From Sphingobium lactosutens (lineage in GTDB: Bacteria > Pseudomonadota > Alphaproteobacteria > Sphingomonadales > Sphingomonadaceae), in NCBI RefSeq assembly GCF_013393185.1, contig NZ_QJQX01000077.1:1-42758 (forward strand): a stretch of 42,758 nt of DNA, read 5' to 3'. The position numbers and the translations under genes are program-made. This document shows, one piece after another, positions 40,501-42,758 of the stretch. The notes below the pieces were generated by a model. That model ran no database searches and was not told the DNA's origin. It was given only the letters and a program-made list of their open reading frames with translations. Each line of letters begins with the position of its first letter. Position 1 is the first letter of the stretch.

Positions 40501-40814
40501 GCGCGTACTGCGGCGACCTGCGGCGTCAATCCGGTGAAGGCGATATCGACCTCGACCCAGCGCGCGGTAAGGTCCGGCCGGGTGGGATCGCCCAGCACGA
40601 TATTCTCGATCCGCTGGGTGCGCAGGCCGACATCGACCAGATCATAGCTGGCCTGCACGCCGCGCCGGTTCAGTTCGCGGCTGACGAAATTCTCGGCGAT
40701 CGGCGCGCGCTGGATCCACAGGGCCACCAGCACCAGCGCCAGCGATCCCGTTCCCACGCCCAGCCAGCGCAGCCATGCCCGGCGAACCGCTTCTTCGCCG
40801 TTTTCTTCTTCCAT
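37590..40814 (-). CDS. ydbH: YdbH-family AsmA-like inter-membrane lipid-transport protein
   Basis: A 1074-residue protein with one N-terminal membrane helix (WLGVGTGSLALVLVALWI) and a very long repetitive beta-rich periplasmic region, the AsmA/TamB-like layout of YdbH. The C-terminal third includes EGLSGEIRFTDLIGMVSAPG, VEVQDGVVRYHLEAGQKV, FDGIMPLIFNAKGGRVSGGV and VSNEQLGVMGKMAFDALKNL, the DUF748/dicarboxylate-transport-like portion conserved in YdbH. It is thought to carry phospholipid between membranes, redundantly with TamB and YhdP in E. coli. I chose ATG 40814; the upstream TTG at 40826 is an alternative. It is divergent from radC. Confidence 0.9.
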   Translation of the reverse strand: MEEENGEEAVRRAWLRWLGVGTGSLALVLVALWIQRAPIAENFVSRELNRRGVQASYDLVDVGLRTQRIENIVLGDPTRPDLTARWVEVDIAFTGLTPQVAAVRAGGVRLRGSYHDGVMRLGELDRFRDPDSTAPFSLPDMLVSLADARATLDTDAGRIGMQVDGSGNLQSGFRGRLAAAMPRASLAGCGLSQATAMVTIAMQQGAPHLAGPVRADAVACRDVGAAIARPAATIDLTLGKALDNWTGHVDLSGEALRGGGLVLAAPDGRIDFDGTAARTGGKVRMRAKAITGRGAVLRDAALSGDWVLGKEGQSLQGTLSGEDLHMARGNPLAGLRASATGTPVEPLAAKFSDAVAKAGQRNRLRTTFALLQKPGNGSLVLTDTGFEARSGARIDVARGGRVTLAWPGKAAGIDWALDGAITTEGGGLPEAALRLARRPGGGFGGQLFVDPYASGGAKLALDRVRFTADRNGATRFATAMRLDGPLPDGHLRGLSLPVTGRVAANGAVLINPDCVPVSLLEARYGNFALGQTRQTLCTVEGGAMLAMGPAGVRGGAAIRDLALEGRSGDSPMRLTADQASVALGKTGFVLANPALAIGPQDAPVRLSAAAMDGAMTANGFAGKLTGAGGQIGAVPLIVEQGAGDWNFAKGIFGLHAAMTVRDAQDAARFNPLSVPDFALTLKDGRITATGTMTRSGSTVAKADIAHDLGSGKGHADLTVPNLAFNPGFQPDAVTPLTLGVVANVKATVTGQGRIDWTGSAVTSSGTFRTDNANFAAAFGPVEGLSGEIRFTDLIGMVSAPGQEVRIKKVNPGVEVQDGVVRYHLEAGQKVRIEGGGWPFSGGKLDLLPTTMNFGEDVDRYMTFRVIGLDAGAFIQAMELDNVSATGTFDGIMPLIFNAKGGRVSGGVLVARQQGMPPLIMPEGVLPTIPCDPTRQSGVLSYVGPVSNEQLGVMGKMAFDALKNLQYKCLTILMDGALDGEMVTNVVFNGVNRGKLGDAPGGIARNFIGLPFIFNVRIAAPFRGLMGTAQSFIDPSQLIQNSIGDQVQGEMRTGSQQNLAVQPRESETVSDGEQK

Positions 40815-40966
40815 GCCTATGGCCAACCCCGGCTCTTAAAATGACGCTGCCAAAATGATGCGGATGGTCCGTAACGGGACCATAACGTCTCTGGCCCCTT
40901 AAATATCCTTGCTCCACGATTCCGCAACGCATAGCGTGACTTGGCGTCGATGAGGGGGACGAAAGA

Positions 40967-41662
40967 TTGGCCGAACAGGACGCGAAAGCCAGCCATGACG
41001 GCGCGGGCCATCGCGCCCGTCTGAGGCAGAAACTGGCGGAAAATGGCGGCGATGCGCTGCATGATCATGAGCTGATCGAATATCTGCTGGCGCTGGCCAT
41101 CCCCCGGCGCGACACGAAGCCGCTGGCGAAGGAATTGTTGCGGACGTTCGGCGGGATCGGCGGACTGATGACCGCCGACTGGCAGGCGATCGCCCGCGTG
41201 CCGAGCATGGGGGACACCAGCGTCGCCGCAATCAAGATCGTGCAGGCGACCGCTTTGCGGATGCTCCGCAACGAGGTGGCGGCGCGGCCAGTGCTGGGAA
41301 GCTGGCAGGCGCTGCTCGACTATCTGCGCGCCGACATGGCCTATCTGGGGGTCGAGCGAGTGCGGGTGCTGCACCTCAACAGCCGCAACATGCTGATCCG
41401 CGACGACCATATGGGCGACGGGTCGATCGATCAGGCGGCGATCTATACGCGGGAGGTTATCCGGCGGGCGATCGACTTCGGGTCGGCAGCGCTGATCCTG
41501 GTGCATAACCATCCCAGCGGATCGCCCGAACCCAGCCGGCAGGACATAGATGTGACCCGGCAGATCATCGATGCGGGCAAGCGGCTGGGCATCAGTGTCC
41601 ACGACCATATCATCATCGGCGCGCAGGGACATGTAAGCCTGCGGGCGAAAGGCTTGTTGTAG
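40967..41662 (+). CDS. radC: RadC family protein (JAB1/MPN-type)
   Basis: A 231-residue RadC. A helix-hairpin-helix region (LHDHELIEYLLALAI, GGIGGLMTADWQAIARVPSM) precedes the JAMM metal-binding motif LVHNHPSGSPEPSRQD (His180, His182, Asp193) and the closing ISVHDHIIIGAQGHVSLRAKGLL. Its cellular role remains unclear; it is widely reported beside genomic islands and anti-restriction loci. The TTG at 40967 is preceded at 8 bases by GAGGGGG, the best start available. It is divergent from ydbH. Confidence 0.94.
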   Translation: MAEQDAKASHDGAGHRARLRQKLAENGGDALHDHELIEYLLALAIPRRDTKPLAKELLRTFGGIGGLMTADWQAIARVPSMGDTSVAAIKIVQATALRMLRNEVAARPVLGSWQALLDYLRADMAYLGVERVRVLHLNSRNMLIRDDHMGDGSIDQAAIYTREVIRRAIDFGSAALILVHNHPSGSPEPSRQDIDVTRQIIDAGKRLGISVHDHIIIGAQGHVSLRAKGLL

Positions 41663-42073
41663 GGGGCCTGGCGGTTGGGCTGGATAGGAAATGCCGCGCT
41701 TAACTTCGCACATTTCCCGTAGATTTTGAAATTTTGGGATGATTGTTCGAAATATTGTTACGCCGCGCGATCGTCGCCGGACGATAGGAAAGAGCCGGTT
41801 TCGGGTCTATCACGGGTATGACGTGTAGGACAGTGCAACGTCGAAGCTGGTGGCAAGAGGAGTTGGCCAAAACGCCGCGATATCGCGAAGGGGTGGAAAG
41901 GGGAACAGCCGCTTTCGGTGATCCGATGGACAGAGCGAACCACGCACGCTCCCGCCATACTGATTGTAATTTGCTGACCGACTTACCATCTATCCTCCAC
42001 CGTTCAGCAAATTCAGCATGTGGACGGCTGAGAGATGTGACGCGCTCCCGCTTAAACGCAGAGGAGCAGCATT
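41663..42073. other. Region without a supported gene
   Basis: About 410 bases after radC. GC drops compared with radC and a small AT-rich patch lies at 41715-41760. A 91-codon frame from 41818 (MTCRTVQRRSWWQEELAKTP) runs into the next gene by 20 bases but has no ribosome-binding site or known family. I see no tRNA, insertion-sequence end or clear promoter. Confidence 0.4.
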
Positions 42074-42538
42074 ATGGCCCGGCCGAAAGATAACACTTCT
42101 TCACGCGACCTCAGTATAAACTCGTGGGAAGACGATGGCGGATGTGTTCAGCCTGATTGGCAACATCGCGACCTCAATTCCTTGCTCGCGCAAGAGCAAA
42201 TTTCCATTATGAACGCTGAAATAGCTGTAAGCGGTGCGGCGTATGAATTTCATCGCGACGCCTCTCTACATACCCGGCAGCTAGTCAACGCTACTCCGTA
42301 TCCTGAGCATGGCCCCCATGTCTTCGCCCAGGAACGTGCAGGGAAAACGGCTGATTATGGCGAAAGCCTCAAGGCCTTAAAGAGAGTTGTGGAAAGGAAC
42401 GAGCGCTTGTTAGCGCGCGAGTTTGCCGACGGCCAAGTCAGCGGCAAGGCATTCCAGAATCGTAGCCGATTCCTGAGGCAAGATCGGGCAAAGATAGTTG
42501 CTATGTCGCATGCTGCTCGCACGGAGAATGCATCGTGA
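42074..42538 (+). CDS. Hypothetical protein
   Basis: A 154-residue hydrophilic protein, unrecognised. A helical C-terminal half (ESLKALKRVVERNERLLARE, GKAFQNRSRFLRQDRAKIVA) is basic and could bind nucleic acid, which is speculation. AGAGGAG lies 8 bases before the ATG at 42074, good support for translation. Codon use is less GC-rich than in the core genes, as in acquired DNA. Its stop overlaps the next GTG by 4 bases. Confidence 0.65.
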   Translation: MARPKDNTSSRDLSINSWEDDGGCVQPDWQHRDLNSLLAQEQISIMNAEIAVSGAAYEFHRDASLHTRQLVNATPYPEHGPHVFAQERAGKTADYGESLKALKRVVERNERLLAREFADGQVSGKAFQNRSRFLRQDRAKIVAMSHAARTENAS

Positions 42539-42747
42539 CAACGAATGTGGAACTGGGAAATGGACCGGGACTGGGGCTAGCACCACTCTCTGAAGCGGAA
42601 GTGACCGAAATGGCGAACCTTGGGATTTTGCGCCGACCGATCGACTCCTTTAGCGTTGGCGCATTCCGATACAGCAAGCTGAAGGAAGCAATCGCGCAGG
42701 CCAAGCGGCAGCTTTCTGAGCGGACCCGGAACGGTTCTAAGGTCTGA
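42535..42747 (+). CDS. Small hypothetical protein
   Basis: A 70-residue protein starting GTG (GTGA overlap with the preceding gene). PLSEAEVTEMANLGILRRP and YSKLKEAIAQAKRQLSER suggest two helical regions. No family recognised. The coupled arrangement implies the two are a pair. Confidence 0.55.
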   Translation: MTTNVELGNGPGLGLAPLSEAEVTEMANLGILRRPIDSFSVGAFRYSKLKEAIAQAKRQLSERTRNGSKV

Positions 42748-42758
42748 AACTGGTCGTT

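Noticed and set aside
37647..40844. Several long plus-strand frames opposite ydbH
   Set aside because: GC-driven shadows; the minus-strand operon has overlaps, ribosome-binding sites and recognised partners.
1..42758. CRISPR array, transposon ends or prophage structural genes
   Set aside because: No regularly spaced repeats, no transposase beyond the short tyrosine recombinase, and no capsid, tail or terminase genes were found.

Overview
The window looks like chromosomal DNA of a sphingomonad alphaproteobacterium, most probably Sphingobium or a close relative. The reasons are high GC with strong GC3 in the core genes, the alphaproteobacterial F0 gene order with paired b' and b subunits, a RegB/RegA-type redox system placed after a cyo quinol oxidase operon, an EL222-like LOV-HTH photoreceptor, and a ydbH-ynbE-ydbL operon. 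All assignments come from reading the sequence; no database search was run.

Layout. 1-6.8 kb is core: the 5' part of ETF-ubiquinone oxidoreductase (minus, missing only its stop codon), then a tightly packed plus-strand run of a degenerate uracil-DNA-glycosylase-like protein, a soluble lytic transglycosylase, a MoaB-type protein, dapB, nth and a small secreted protein, followed by tRNA-Arg(CCG). 7.0-10.6 kb is an accessory stretch with AT-rich blocks: a small possibly PilZ-like gene behind a palindrome-containing promoter, a LOV-HTH photoreceptor, a short tyrosine recombinase with an operator-like palindrome, and about 1.1 kb with no gene I can recognise. 10.6-18.7 kb looks like a surface or secretion module: a Hint-domain protein, a 1484-residue multi-domain glycosyltransferase, an unusual Amt-family membrane protein and a family-2 glycosyltransferase.

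18.7-27.1 kb is respiratory: an MFS transporter (minus), then cyoABCD, surf1 and regB/regA in one plus-strand run. Most junctions in the second half of this run overlap by 4 to 11 bases, so the quinol oxidase, its assembly factor and a quinone/redox-sensing two-component system are probably co-transcribed. tRNA-Gly(CCC) follows on the minus strand. 27.2-33.6 kb holds a KdgK-type sugar kinase, a hybrid histidine kinase with duplicated PAS domains, an alpha/beta hydrolase, a nitronate monooxygenase and a DUF2157-like membrane protein.

33.6-36.3 kb is the F0 ATP synthase operon (atpI-B-E-F'-F, minus strand) with a clear intrinsic terminator. An ArsR-type regulator with a palindromic operator follows. 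36.9-40.8 kb is the ydbH-ynbE-ydbL envelope-lipid-transport operon (minus), then radC and, at the right edge, two or three unrecognised accessory ORFs with atypical composition.

The most interesting parts are the 7.0-18.7 kb accessory region (LOV photoreceptor, Hint protein, giant glycosyltransferase and an Amt homologue apparently lacking both gate phenylalanines), the metal-binding-like tails of CyoD, and several unexplained palindromes next to promoters.
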